From Cacajao melanocephalus (taxonomy: Eukaryota > Chordata > Mammalia > Primates > Pitheciidae): 64,000 nucleotides of DNA. The first letter of the stretch is position 1. Every line of letters begins with the position of its first letter. The notes beneath the pieces were generated by a model. That model was given only the letters and a program-made list of their open reading frames with translations. It had not been told where the DNA came from and did no database searches. Both the position numbers and the translations under genes were made by a program. Below, one piece after another: positions 19,694 through 30,983 of this stretch. Where the stretch lies: assembly GCA_963573385.1 (NCBI GenBank), contig CAUYLG010062012.1:78970-142969 (forward strand), read 5' to 3'.

Positions 19694-21302
19694 TTTGTAT
19701 AATTATTATACTTTAAGTTCTGGGGTACATGTACAGAACATGCAGGTTTGTTATAAAGGTATACATGTGCCATGGTGGTTTGCTGCATCTATCACCCCAT
19801 CATCTGCATTAGATATTTCTCCTAATGCTATCCCTTCCCTAGCTCCTCACCCCCTAACAGGCCCTGGTGTGTGATGTTCCCCTCCCTGTGTCCATGTATT
19901 CTCATTGTTCAATTCCCACTTGTGACTGAGAACATGGAGTGTTTGGTTTTCTGTTCCTCTGTTAGTTTGCTGTGAGTGATGATTTCCAGCTTCATCCATG
20001 TTCCTGCAAAGGACATAAACTCATCTTTTTTTATGGTTGCATAGTATTCCATGGAGTATATGTGCCACGTTTTCTTTATCCAGTCTATCATTGATGGGCA
20101 TTTGGGTTGGTTCCAAGTCTTTGCTATTGTGAACAATGTCATAATAAACATACATGTGCGTGTGTCTTTATAATAGAATGATTTATAATCCTTTGGGTAT
20201 ATACCCAGTAATGGGATTGCTGGGTCAAATGATATTTCTATTTCTCAATCCTTGAGGAATTGCCACACTGTCTTCCACAATGGATGAACTAATTTACACT
20301 GCCACCAACAGTATAAAGCATTCGTTTTTCTCCACATCCTCTCCAGTATCTGTTTCTCCTGACTTTTTAATGATCGCCATTCTAACTGGTGTGAAATGGT
20401 ATCTCATTGTGGTTTTGAGTTGCATTTCTCTAATGACCGGTGATGATGAGCTTTTTTTCATGTTTGTTGGCTACATAAATGTCTCTTTTTGAGAAGTGGC
20501 TGTTCATATCCTTTGTCCACTTTTTGATGGGGTTGTTGGTTTTTTCTAGTAAACCTGTTTCAGTTCTTTGTAGATTCTGGATATTAGCTTTGTCAGATGG
20601 AGAGATTGCAAAAATGTTCTCCCATTCTGTAGGTTTCCTGTTCATGCTGATGATAGTTTATTTTGCTGTGTAGAAGCTCTTTAGTTTAATTGATTCAATT
20701 TGTCAATTTTGGCTTTTGTTGCCATTGCTTTTGGTGTTTTTGTCACGAAGTCTTTGGCCATGACTATGTCTTGAATGGAACTGCCTAGGTTTTCTTCTAG
20801 GGTTTTTATGGTTTTAGGTCTTACATTTAAGTATTTAATCCATCAATTTTTGTATAAGATGTAAGGAAGGGATCTAGTTTCAGTTTTCTGCATATGGCTA
20901 GCCAGATTTCCCAACACCATTTATTAAATAGGAAATCCTTTCCCTATGGTTTGTTTTTGTTAGGTTTGTCAAAGATCAGATGGTGGTAGATGTGTGGTAT
21001 TATTTCTGAGGGCTCTGTTCTGTTTCATTGGTCTATATATCTGTTTTGGTACTAGAACCATGTTGTTTTGATTACTGTAACCTTGTAGTATAGTTTGAAG
21101 TCAGGTAGCATGGAGCCTACAGCTTTGTTCTTTGTGCTTAGGATTGTCTTGGCTATGCAGGCTCTTTTTTGGTTCCATATGAAATTTAAAATAGTTTATT
21201 CTAATTCTGTGAGGAAAGTCAACCACAGCTTGATTGAGAGAGCATTGAATCTACAAATTACTTTGGGCAGTATGGCCATTTTCACAATATTGATTCTTGT
21301 TA
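19694..21302 (-). mobile_element. L1PA-class 3' part (minus strand) of a 5'-inverted L1
   Basis: Antisense ORF2 end plus 3' UTR: 'gtacatgtacagaacatgca', 'gccatggtggtttgctgcat', 'ttccagcttcatccatgttc', 'tttgggtatatacccagtaa', and so on to 'gtatggccattttcacaata' near 21290. Primate-age 3' UTR. The A tail is the T run near 19690. A 17-bp target-site duplication with one mismatch flanks the whole insertion: agcagtgtcttcttttt at 19677-19693 and agcagtatcttcttttt at 21494-21510. The frame is disrupted throughout. Confidence 0.94.
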
Positions 21303-21493
21303 ACCCTCCATCACAACTGAAATAACTAGAAAAGCAAAAGCTAACAAATTCAAAAGCCAGCAGAAGACAAGAAATAACTAAGATCAGAGTGAAACTGAAG
21401 GAGACAGAGACACAAAAAACCCTTCCAAAAAATCAGTGAATCCAGGAGCTGGTTTTTTAAAAGATCAACATAGACTGCTAGCCAGACTAATAA
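21303..21493 (+). mobile_element. Inverted 5' portion of the same L1
   Basis: Plus-strand ORF2 sequence from upstream in the L1: 'agacaagaaataactaagat', 'caatccaggagctgg'-type wording as 'tgaatccaggagctggtttt', and 'ctagccagactaataaagca' at its end. It is inside the target-site duplications of the preceding piece, so both come from one integration. In the consensus it lies several hundred bases upstream of where the minus-strand piece begins, so some L1 sequence was lost at the inversion. Confidence 0.93.
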
Positions 21494-21510
21494 AGCAGTA
21501 TCTTCTTTTT
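21494..21510. repeat. L1 target-site duplication, right copy
   Basis: agcagtatcttcttttt, the partner of 19677-19693. It fixes the outer edge of the inverted segment. Confidence 0.88.
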
Positions 21511-22029
21511 AGAGATGAAATAATGTAACACAAACAGTTTGCGCAGGAAGAACAAGTGATTACTATGTTTTGTCCAACCTCCTAGGTCATTTTGGCCTAT
21601 TTGATGCTGGTGAAAAGCTCTATGCCTGCATTAAAGGGGACATTATCTTAATGAGAAAGTACCATTTATCTGCATCTGTAGTACAAATTACCTTGGGTTG
21701 AGAACCAACAGAGTATACAATTATTAAGACAATTTATGTAAACTTGGTGAAAATTCAGTGTTTAAATAAACATGGATGTATAATCTATCATTTTTAGATG
21801 ATAGATTCAGGACAGGAAGGCAGGTAGGTATATATAGACAGAAAGATAGATAGACAGACAGAAGGGCAGATAATGCTACTGAATTTTAAGAAAAATGAAG
21901 TACAGCATAGATATATAAATTAACCCTAGAGAAAGGTGTATTGCATTTCTGTCACCATCTAAGCCAAGGACATATAAATTTAGTTTTCCAAGCTTAAGTG
22001 AAGAATGAATGAGGCTTTATCACACAATG
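21511..22029. other. Unassigned DNA with a short tetranucleotide patch
   Basis: No gene seen. 21811-21873 is rich in AGGT, GATA and GACA units ('gaaagatagatagacagaca'), a short impure tetranucleotide repeat. Confidence 0.5.
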
Positions 22030-22250
22030 TTTGTTGATTTTCTTAAGTATGCATTTTGTGTCAGATACTACTTATGCTGAGAGACAGTCCTCCCTGTCTC
22101 TAAGGCACACACCGTCTAGCAGGGAATAAAAGAAACTGTAATATAATATGTCAAGTGCTTTAAGTCATAAGGTCAGAGACTTGATTGCAGGAGGTTAATG
22201 GCTGATTGGGAAGAGAAAAAGTGAGTCTAGACTATTTTTTTTCAATGTGT
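22030..22250 (-). mobile_element. Probable L2 relic (minus strand)
   Basis: 'tttgtgtcagatactactta', then 'caccgtctagcagggaataa' and 'gtcaagtgctttaagtcata' follow the order of the reverse complement of the L2 3' part (GTGCCAGGCACT...CAGTCTAGTGGGGGAGA...GATAAGTGCTATG). Diverged. Confidence 0.5.
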
Positions 22251-22832
22251 TTGGTAAAGACTAAAAGGTGTAAAATGAAGTAGTAGAACAGAGAGAAAGG
22301 AATGTTCTTCCTTTCTTGTTTTTTAAGTGAGGTAAATGAGATGGTTTGTAGGCTGCCTGGGAAAAGGTAGTGAAAGAAGGGATGTAGAAGTTACAGGAGT
22401 GAGGAAATGGATGCAGAGTGACACAGTTGTTGGAGGAAGGAATGAACAAAAACAGGAATGATCTAACTGGATGGAGAGGGGAAGGAAAATGCATCTAATT
22501 TGTGTCTTCTAATATCAGCAAGAACAAAACACAAGTCAATACTTCAAAACATTATTCTGCTTTACATGGAGGCAGAAGACTTCATTACTTCCTACTCTTT
22601 GCTTCTTAATTCATATTCACAAAACATCAAACTGCTTTGGCAACAGCCGAGACACATCTTGCTCCTTCTTGCTTTTGTGTCTTTCCCAACACTACTTTCC
22701 TTGCCTGAATATCCTCCCATCTACCTTTTAACCATGCATGCACATTTCATAGGTAACCTTCATAAAAGCAGAAGAAATGAGCACGGGTATCTAATCACCA
22801 TACCCTCCCCAAGAGAACCAAATGTATAAAAT
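22251..22832. other. Unassigned DNA
   Basis: No family recognised. ORFs of 77 codons (minus 22261-22494) and 109 codons (plus 22500-22829) have no domain and look accidental. Confidence 0.4.
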
Positions 22833-22846
22833 AAAGAAAAACTTCT

Positions 22847-23153
<307 letters not shown>

Positions 23154-23728
23154 TTATCAAGCCTTCAGACTACCCTCTTCTAGTTGTGACATAATTTTAT
23201 TTAAATAAATTATCTCAAGAAAATAAACAAATGTGTAAGTAAATTACGTAAATTAAAGATAATGCTTATATTAAGCATTTTCATAGTGTGGGACTGTAAT
23301 GACATCAGCAACTGAGACAACTCTATCACTTGTTCTACCTTCTCCACAGATGGCAAGTTCTCTCTCCTGCATTATGACCCTTGGTTGCCAACTGGCTTCC
23401 TCTACTTACTCTTAGATTCTGTTCCCTCTTTACTTAGTCTGTAAGGCAACACATCAAAACTGATCTGGCTCTGATTCGTCTTTATGAATTTTAGTCAACT
23501 ATTGCAAGCCTATCTGGGTCATTTACTTATATTTTCTTAGTTCAAACTTGCAAAAGAGATAAATTGGCTTGACTCATTCTGTTTTTCATGCCACCACATA
23601 GATTGATGCTCAGTCTATAAATTTTTGAGTTAGTTTCAGACACCTCTGGTTCAAACAGTTATGGCATTGGGGCCAAAGTCATATGACAAAAAATACAATC
23701 ACATGTAGATTGCTAAAAGAAAAAAAAA
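23154..23728. other. Unassigned DNA
   Basis: No gene or repeat family recognised between the Alu and the L1. Confidence 0.4.
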
Positions 23729-25316
23729 AGATTCAATGCTATTCCCATCAAGTTACCGTTAACTTTCTTCACAGAACTAGAAAAAACTACTTTAAATTTC
23801 ATATGGAACAAAAAAAGAGCCCATATAGCCAAGACAATCCTAAGCAAAAAGGACAAAGCTATAGGCTCCATGCTACCTGACTTCAAACTATACTACAAGG
23901 TTACAGTAATCAAAACAACATGGTTCTAGTACCAAAACAGATATATAGACCAATGGAACAGAACAGAGGCCTCAGAAATAATACCACACATATATAACCA
24001 TCTAATCTTTGACAAACCTGACAAAAACAAACAATAGGGAAAGGGTTCCCTATTTAATAAATGGTGTTGGGAAATCTGGCTTGCCATATGCAGAAAACTG
24101 AAACTAGGTCCCTTCCTTACACCTTATACAAAAATTAACTCAAGATGGGTTAAAGGCTAAAACATAAAACCAAAACCATAAAAATCCTAGAAGAAAATCT
24201 AGGCAATACCAATCAAGATACAGGCATGGCCAAAGACTTCATAGCTAAAACACCAAAAGCAATGGCAAAAAAAAAGCCAAAATTGACAAATTGGATCTAA
24301 TTAAATTAAAGAGCTTCTGCACAGCAAAATAAACCATCATCAGCATGAACAGGCAACCTACAGAATGGGAGAACACTTTTGCAATCTCTCCATCCAACAA
24401 AGGGCTAATATCTAGAATCTACTAAGAACTTAAACAAATTTACAAGAAAAAAAAACAACCCCATCTAAAAGTGGGTGAAGGATATGAACAGATACACCTT
24501 GATTGAAGACATTTATATGGCCAAAAACATGAAAAAAGCTCATCATCACTGGTCTTAGAGAAATGCAAATCAAAACCACAATGAGATACCATGTCATGCC
24601 AGTCAGAATGGTGATCATTCAAAAGTCAGGAGACAACAGATGCTGGAGAGGATGTGGAAAAATAGAAATGCTTTTACACTGTTGGTGGCAGTGTAAATTA
24701 GTTCAACCATTGTGGAACACAGTGTAGGCATTCCTCAAGTATCTAGAACCAGAAATACCATTTGATCCAGCAATCCCATTACTGGGTGTATACCCTAAAG
24801 ATTATAAATCACTCTACTATAAAGATACATGCACATGTATGTTTATTGCACCACTATTCACAATAGCAAAGACTTGAAACCAACCCAAATGCATATCAAT
24901 GATAGACTGGATAAGGAAAATGTGGCACATATACACCATGGAATACTATACAGCCATAAAAAAGAATGTCGTTTGCAGGGACATGGATGAAGCTGGAAAC
25001 CATCATTCTCAGCATACTAATACAGGAACAGAAAAACAAATACTTCATGTTCTCAGTCATAAATGGGAGCCGAACTATTATAATACATGGACACAGAGAG
25101 GGGAATATCACACACCAGGGCCTGTCAGGAGGTAGGGGGCAAGGGGAGGGAGAGCGTTAGGACAAACACCTAATTCATGTGGGGCTTAAAACCTAGATGA
25201 CAGGTTGATAGGTGCAGCAAACCACCATGGCACATGTATACCTACGTAACAAACCTGCATGTTCTGCATATGTATCCTGGAACTTAAAGTTTAACAAATT
25301 TAAAAAAAAAAAAAAA
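23729..25316 (+). mobile_element. L1PA-class LINE, 5' truncated, plus strand
   Basis: Starts inside ORF2 at 'attcaatgctattcccatca' and runs continuously to the 3' UTR ('cacatgtatacctacgtaac', 'aacctgcatgttctgcatat') and an A tail at 25301-25314. Multiple stops and a length of 1.6 kb rule out activity. It covers nearly the same part of L1 as the minus-strand copy at 19694-21302, making the two an inverted pair. Confidence 0.95.
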
Positions 25317-26004
25317 GAAAATCTTTCAAAGTATAAATTTTGAAACCCAATCAAAAATTTCAGAAAACAAAACTACACTCTACTAAGTAATTCCTAAGGC
25401 AAAGAAGAAAACAAAACTATAATTCCAGACTATTTAGAAAAATAAAGATAACAGGGAACTTCTGGCTCCCTACAGATAAAGAAATAGCTTGGACTGCTGG
25501 ATTCCTCTGAAAATGTTTTAATCCTGGAGCAAACAGTAATGAATGGAGAAAGCTTGAATCCAAAGTAGTAATCTATCAGGATGTCTTACAGGAAAATAAA
25601 AGAGTAATCTTCTGGAAACTTTCACCTGTACAAAAAAAAAGAGCACATCTCTGTTTTTTTCCTTAAACTCACCAAAAGGTATACAAGAAAGCACTCAGGT
25701 TCACTATACTTCCTTACATATTACAGAAAGCACAGTTAAAGCCTCAGGGGAAGCTCAGCTCACAGGCAAAAATAGCTAGACAATAAGGAATACGTGAACA
25801 AATTTTATTTTACAAAGATGCCCACACCTGAATACTTACGCATTCCCACATGCTCATCTTACAATGTAACTGACATTCCTCCCACCAAGATATGTGGTCT
25901 ATGTTCTTTCCTTTTGAATTTATGCAGTGACTCCTGCCTACCTCAAACAATGGAGTAGAACAAAAGTGATGCTATGTGACTTCCAAGGCTAGGTCAAGAA
26001 AAGA
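25317..26004. other. Unassigned DNA
   Basis: No gene or repeat family recognised. Confidence 0.4.
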
Positions 26005-26133
26005 ATACGGGCACATGACTATAGACTACAATCCCAACTACTTGGGAGGGCGTAGTGGGAGGATTGCTTGAGGACAGGAGTTCTAGAACAGCCTGGGCAA
26101 CATAGCAAGAACCTGTTTCTTTAAAAAAAAAAA
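26005..26133 (+). mobile_element. Alu monomer (FLAM-like)
   Basis: A single 7SL-derived monomer: 'cacatgactatagactacaa', 'tcccaactacttgggagggc', 'aggattgcttgaggacagga', 'gcctgggcaacatagcaaga', then 'cctgtttctttaaaaaaaaa'. It lacks the middle A linker and second monomer of a dimeric Alu and goes directly to an A tail, so a free left-arm type monomer fits best. Confidence 0.75.
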
Positions 26134-26168
26134 TGAAGAAAGAAAAGAGAAAGAAATACAATTCTTCC

Positions 26169-26252
26169 ACGTTCTCTCTCTCTGCTTTTATTTCTGTCCC
26201 TATCTCTGCCTGTCTCTCTCTCTCTCTCTCTCTCTCATTCTCTCTCTCTCCA
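26169..26252. repeat. (TC)n microsatellite and flanking CT-rich tract
   Basis: A pure (TC)12 at 26213-26236 within a longer polypyrimidine tract. It generates an artefactual minus-strand ORF rich in E and R. It lies just downstream of the Alu monomer's A-rich tail. Confidence 0.9.
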
Positions 26253-26389
26253 TCAACAAATCCTACCATACACCCTTCCACGAGTCCAGCTACCATGTTG
26301 TAAGGAACCTCAAGCCACATAGAGAGATCACATGTGGATTTTCTTATAAACAACCCCAGCTAGGCCTCTAGGTAACACCTGTACCAACC

Positions 26390-26640
26390 ACCAAAAATGT
26401 GAGTGAATGCAATTCACATTTTAGTCCCCAAGCTTCAAGCCTTCCAGTTCCAGCTGAGGTCTCCAACAAAGTGAAGTAGAAACAAGTCATCTTCCTGTAC
26501 AGTGTCTGAATTCCTGACCGACAGAAATCATGTAAGGCCAAAAATAAATTACTCTTTCTTAAACCCACTAAATTTTAAGACAATTTGTCATTAATTTGTT
26601 ATGTAGCAATGTGTAACTATTACCAAGTGCAATTACTACA
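26390..26640 (+). mobile_element. Possible LTR-like relic
   Basis: 'tgtaaggccaaaaataaatt', 'cttaaacccactaaatttta' and 'atttgttatgtagcaatgtg' follow the order of a common LTR/retroposon 3' end (AATAAATGATTGTTGTTTTAAGCCACTAAGTTTTGG...TTTGTTACGCAGCAATAG). Upstream half not convincing. Family left open. Confidence 0.4.
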
Positions 26641-27349
26641 ACAAAGAGCTTTATTACATAATGTAAAGTTAAGAATAAGAATTAAATTTTCAAACTAATA
26701 GGACAGGTTAGTGGTCCTATGAAATAGGACCACAAAACCAAAAAGAAAAGCCAAGTAGAAATACTGACTGTTGAATATTCATCTCTTATCCCTTCTTACA
26801 CTCAGTATAACAGTTGAAAACAGAATGTAATAAATAAATCAATTGCAGAATCTATAAAGTCTAAGAAGGGATAAGAGATGAAAATTAAGAGACGTGAAAA
26901 CAGAATTTGATGCCAACATATATATAATAGAAATCCCAGAAATAATAAAGAAATAGATGTGAGAAATTCTTGAAGGTAATTATGACTTATTTCCCTGAAT
27001 TACAGAGTGATTAAAGACCTTAAATTCAAAAATCCATACAATTAAAAATGGAATAGTTAAGAAAAGAAAATTCACTCTATATATGTAATAACAAAATTTA
27101 AGAATATCAAAATTATAAATGATGGATGGTTTTTGCTTCTTATGTTCTTCACTGGTTTACTGCACTAGATTTTTTATTAGAAAAAAATGTTCGGGAAGGT
27201 TAGGAGTCACCTTCCCCAGACTCCATTCCTACTCAGCTCCCTCTGAGGACACATGAAATGTCCCTATTTGGGATTCCCTAATGCCCTGTGTACATCTCAG
27301 AAATTGTTTTTGCCATGCTGTGTCTTTCCCCACCTATTAGTGGTGCTGA
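26641..27349. other. Unassigned AT-rich DNA
   Basis: No gene or repeat recognised. Short 'atatatataatag' patches only. A repeated phrase occurs near 26790 and 26865 ('cttatcccttctta' and its reverse complement 'taagaagggataag'), a 14-bp inverted repeat about 60 bp apart. Confidence 0.4.
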
Positions 27350-27460
27350 GTAGTGATTATTAACCAGAGTGACACATCAAAACCTCGGGGAAGCTGTTTC
27401 TATTATGAGTGATGTGTTTCTTACTCTACTTGCCCAGATTGCGTAGCAGGGCCACTGAAT
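27350..27460 (+). mobile_element. Possible MER5-like relic
   Basis: 'gtgattattaaccagagtga' with 'cacatcaaaacctcgggg' resembles CAGTGATTCTCAACCAGAGTGACACATCAGAATCACCTGGGG. Later 'gggccactgaatctgaatcc' fits a 'TCTGATTC' block. Weak. Confidence 0.38.
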
Positions 27461-27675
27461 CTGAATCCTAGAAGTGTATACAATTTAAAAAAAAATACTC
27501 CATGATTTACCTTGGTTAAAACCAGTGAAATAGAAAGACAGTATTCCTCTGTATCCCTAGGACTTAACTGAATCCTAGAAGTGTACACAATTTAAAAAAA
27601 AAATACTCCATGATTTACCTTGGTTAAAACCACCAAAATAGAGGGATGGTATTCCTTTGTATCCCTTGGACTTAC
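27461..27675. repeat. 108-bp tandem duplication (two copies)
   Basis: 'ctgaatcctagaagtgta' occurs at 27461 and again at 27569. All following sequence ('caatttaaaaaaaa', 'tactccatgatttacct', 'tggttaaaacca') is repeated in order for 108 bp, ending at 'ggactta'. By eye the copies differ at roughly ten positions plus one A in an A-run, so the event is not recent. The second copy continues into an L2 3' end; the first stops at the junction. Confidence 0.95.
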
Positions 27676-27728
27676 ACAGTGCCTGCCATATAGAACATGA
27701 TCAGAAAAATGTTTGTTGAATGAAAGCA
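27645..27728 (+). mobile_element. L2 LINE 3' end
   Basis: 'acttacacagtgcctgccat' then 'aaaatgtttgttgaatgaaa' is the canonical L2 3' end (AGCACAGTGCCTGGCACATAG...AATGTTTGTTGAATGAA). Its upstream part is within the second copy of the 108-bp duplication. Confidence 0.7.
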
Positions 27729-28329
27729 TAGTATATAAATGCACATGATTTCTAACATGTACAAACTAATGGCATTTGTGTCTCCAAAAATCACAGCAAT
27801 TTGTCTTGCAGTCTGATAATTCAATGTCATTTATTAATCCTAATATAGTTATCTGTGTGTTCTAACACTCTTATACATTATTTAGTTAAGAATCAAGCTT
27901 TATTCACTATTGACATGCTGTCTAGGACTTTTGATCTAAACTTTTGCTTTCTAATGCTAGGCACTGGGCAACTTAAACTGCAATGTCTCCTGTAAATAGC
28001 TAAAATCACAACTACGTTTAGTCTATGGACTGGATTTCTCACTTTTCCTAGTAATATGATAGAAGTTTCTGGTTAAAAAGGTCACTAAAGTTAGGATCTC
28101 ATAAAGTAAAAAGAGATTAAAATTGATTAATGTATCAAGAAACTAACAACTTGTTATTTCATAAAATTTAAAATGAGAGCAGTGAATAATGTCACCACAT
28201 GTGGAAGATTCTCTAAAACAACTGCTTCCTTTTGACTATGTATTTTATGAAGAATCTACTTATGAGCCTCCACCCACAGTGATGCTTTTACTTTTAAAAT
28301 GGTTAGAAAGATAGAGACAGCTCCTCGTC
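27729..28329. other. Unassigned DNA
   Basis: No gene or repeat family recognised. Confidence 0.4.
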
Positions 28330-28470
28330 AGTTTCAACGCTTCATACTTATCTAACGCCTTACAGTTTGCAGAGTACTTCCCCATGTATTACTCCTTGGG
28401 ACATTACAGCAACCTCATGAGGTTTATATAGCAAGTATTACCATATTTTCTACTTTACAAATAAAGAGCT
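28330..28470 (-). mobile_element. MIR-like relic
   Basis: 'cttacagtttgcagagtact', 'acagcaacctcatgaggttt' and 'ctactttacaaataaagagc' follow reverse MIR order (CACTTTACATATATTA...CAACAACCCTATGAGGTAGG...TTTTACAGATGAGGAAA). Diverged, so MIR3 or MIRb are equally possible. Confidence 0.55.
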
Positions 28471-28807
28471 TCAAATTCTAATCTGATAAGTGCTTGTCTC
28501 AGAAACTCCCTGATGAACTGGGATGGAGAGCAGGTCATCCGACTCCCCAGATGGTGCTTTCTCCAGCACTCCACAGTGTTTCCAGAGGATTCTGCTCAAA
28601 GTAGCAATGAAACATGGGCAGTTACATATCTCATTGTCCTGTACGCTCAAGTTCACTACACACTCATTTCAACTGAAATTTTTGGGAAGTCACTGATCAT
28701 GTGAAACGGTGAAAGACAACAGACAAATAATATAATATTAAGAAAAGGGACTATTCATATTCTGTTGCAATGTGCCTTCTATGTATTATATTCAAATGAA
28801 GAAGTTT

Positions 28808-29158
28808 CTTCTTTTCATATGAACTGAATAGGTCCCTTCAAAATACATGTATTGAAATCCAAACCTTCAATGTGATGCTAATTTGGAGGCGGGGCCTTTA
28901 GTGGGCACACAGGTCATGAGGGTAGAGCTCTCACGAATGGGATTAATGCCCTTAGAAAAAGATACTCCAGAGCTTGCTCTACCTTTCTGCTCTCCTTTAC
29001 ATAAGGATACAAGAAGTTAGCCATCTGCACACCATACACCAGATCTTCTGGCACCTTGATCTTGGACTTCCCAGCCTCCAGAACCATGAGAAATAAGCTT
29101 CTGTTTCTGAAGCCACCCACTCTGTGGTATTGCATTACAGCAACCTGAACTAAGACAT
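28808..29158 (+). mobile_element. MaLR (MLT1-type) solo LTR
   Basis: Ordered blocks: 'gtattgaaatccaaaccttc' with 'aatgtgatgctaa', 'ggaggcggggcctttagtgg', 'aggtcatgagggtagagctc', 'gaatgggattaatgccctta', 'ggcaccttgatcttggactt', 'cccagcctccagaaccatga' and the 3' end 'tctgtggtattgcattacag', then 'aactaagaca'. This is a nearly complete LTR with no partner copy nearby. Confidence 0.78.
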
Positions 29159-29249
29159 CATTGTTCTAAAAATACTTAAAACTTAAAAAGCCAATTAACA
29201 TCTTTAGAAAGCACAGCCAGCTCTACACCATTAGTATTAGCATTTCTAA

Positions 29250-29400
29250 TTAACATTTATACGAAACACTTAGTGTGTGCCAGGAACTTTGATATTTTCT
29301 ATAAATCCCACTTAATCTTCATATCAGTATTATGATTATGTGTCATTGACATTATTCCAGCTTTCACAAGAGGTAAATGCAGTGCACATGTCTAACCATC
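29250..29400 (-). mobile_element. MIR relic
   Basis: 'acttagtgtgtgccaggaac', 'tcccacttaatcttcatatc' and 'attattccagctttcacaag' plus 'aggtaaatgcag' follow reverse MIR order. Diverged. Confidence 0.6.
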
Positions 29401-30509
29401 ATGCTCTGTGCCAATAATAATCATGCAAATGTGTTAATCATGACCCCATGCCAAAACCAGTTTTTCATAAAAAGTGAACTGTTCATGTTTCAGGTAGAGA
29501 GAAGAGAGAGGTGGGGTGCACAGCTAATGCATAGTCAGCTTCTATGCCAGGAAGGTGAACGTGGAAATTCATAGAGGAGTTCATCATAGGACTTTGTGTT
29601 ATATAAGCGGAAGAAAAATATTTTCCAGTTACTTAACATCACAGGATGTAACAGAGATTAATGAGTCAATGAAACATTGAACCACTTAGATGAGAACAAT
29701 AGATCTCTTCCAAAAAGAAAAACTGTAAGTTAAAGATTCATCTATATTCCAAATTCTTTCATAAAATCTATGTAACTAACTAGATATGCAAGAGGGACAG
29801 ATTAATGATCCTTTAAGAGCTTTCCTATTTCTTGCTTTGAGTTTCTAAATTATATGAATTCAGGCTTAATTTCATTTTTAAGATAAATTCCAATAGAGGA
29901 GGAATGAACAGCTGATTCATTCTGGTTCAGTGGGTTACTTTTCCATTAGATTTTATATTTTTCTGGCAGCCATTAGGAGCGTTCCAGGACTGTGATGTCA
30001 GATAACATATGCCACGCAGATTCAACACTACATCAGTGGGCCAGCAATTCTTACTGTTCCCCACTTTCATACAGCTGAGCCCAAAATGTAGCTTCTATCA
30101 ACCTCAAAACCTCCCACTGACTCATTCTTGGATTTTCTCTATGAAACTACGGAGCAGAACAAGAAATGCCTGGGGCTCAGAAATCTGCACACTCATTTCA
30201 AACCAGCTCAAACACCTGGGTCTCCGTAGACTCTAGGCCTATGCACGGAAGAGAAAACTCCTGTGAGAATCAGTAGAACTCCACATTAAACTACTTTCCC
30301 CTCCTTTTACATCAACAGTGAATCCAATAACAATATCTAGGGTTTCTACCTTAGCCAGCTGCTTCGACTTTACTTACAGCTCTTTGGCAGATATACTGTG
30401 AAGATCCAGATTGAAAATGCCTCTCCTTACCCTAATCTCATGAGCAGTGAGTCTCAGTGGAATTTACATGCAATTTCAATATTGGAAACAAAATTAAAGA
30501 AGCAAGGAC
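29401..30509. other. Unassigned DNA
   Basis: About 1.1 kb with no family recognised. The plus-strand ORF at 30009-30236 has no domain. Confidence 0.4.
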
Positions 30510-30680
30510 ACATTCATTCAATATTCATTTCTTGTGTACATACCACGGGCCAGGCACTTGTCTCATGTTAAGTATTTTATAGATTTACATCAATAACTTG
30601 AAGGTTAAATTGCTTCAGCCACAGGAGACACATTAAATCGTGCACTTGTAGCTGAGGTGCAGTGAGAGTGAATCATCATA
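30510..30680 (-). mobile_element. MIR-like relic
   Basis: 'ccacgggccaggcacttgtc' then 'tcatgttaagtattttatag' matches the reverse MIR 3' portion (TGTGCCAGGCACTGTTCTAAG...TTTAC). The later part fades into 'gtagctgaggtgcagtgaga'. Confidence 0.5.
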
Positions 30681-30698
30681 CTTAAAACATTCCCATTC

Positions 30699-30983
30699 TG
30701 GGCCAGGCGCAGTAACTTACACCTGTAATATCAGCACTTTGGAAAGCCGAGGCAAGAGGATTGCTTAAGCTCAGGAGTTCAAGACTGGCCTGGGCAACAT
30801 GGTGAAACCCCATCTCTACAAAAAAAAAATTAGCCAGGAATGGTGGTGCCAGCCTGTAGTAGCCAACAAGAAGGCTGAGGCAGGAGGATAATTTGAGCCC
30901 AGGAGTTCAAGGCTGCAGTGAGTCATGATGAAACCACCACACTGCAACCTTAGTGGCAGAGACCCTCTCTCAAAAAAGTGAAC
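30699..30983 (+). mobile_element. Alu (J-like), plus strand
   Basis: Dimeric Alu with many changes: 'ggccaggcgcagtaacttac', 'atcagcactttggaaagccg', 'aagctcaggagttcaagact', linker 'acaaaaaaaaaattagccag', 'gcccaggagttcaaggctgc' in the right arm, and 'agaccctctctcaaaaaag'. The 'ggctgcagtgag' right-arm wording is typical of AluJ. Confidence 0.93.

Noticed and set aside
26213..26252. Polypyrimidine tract as a splice acceptor
   Set aside because: A microsatellite next to an Alu monomer; no downstream exon evidence.
27461..27675. CRISPR-like or satellite array
   Set aside because: Only two head-to-tail copies of 108 bp without spacers; a simple duplication.
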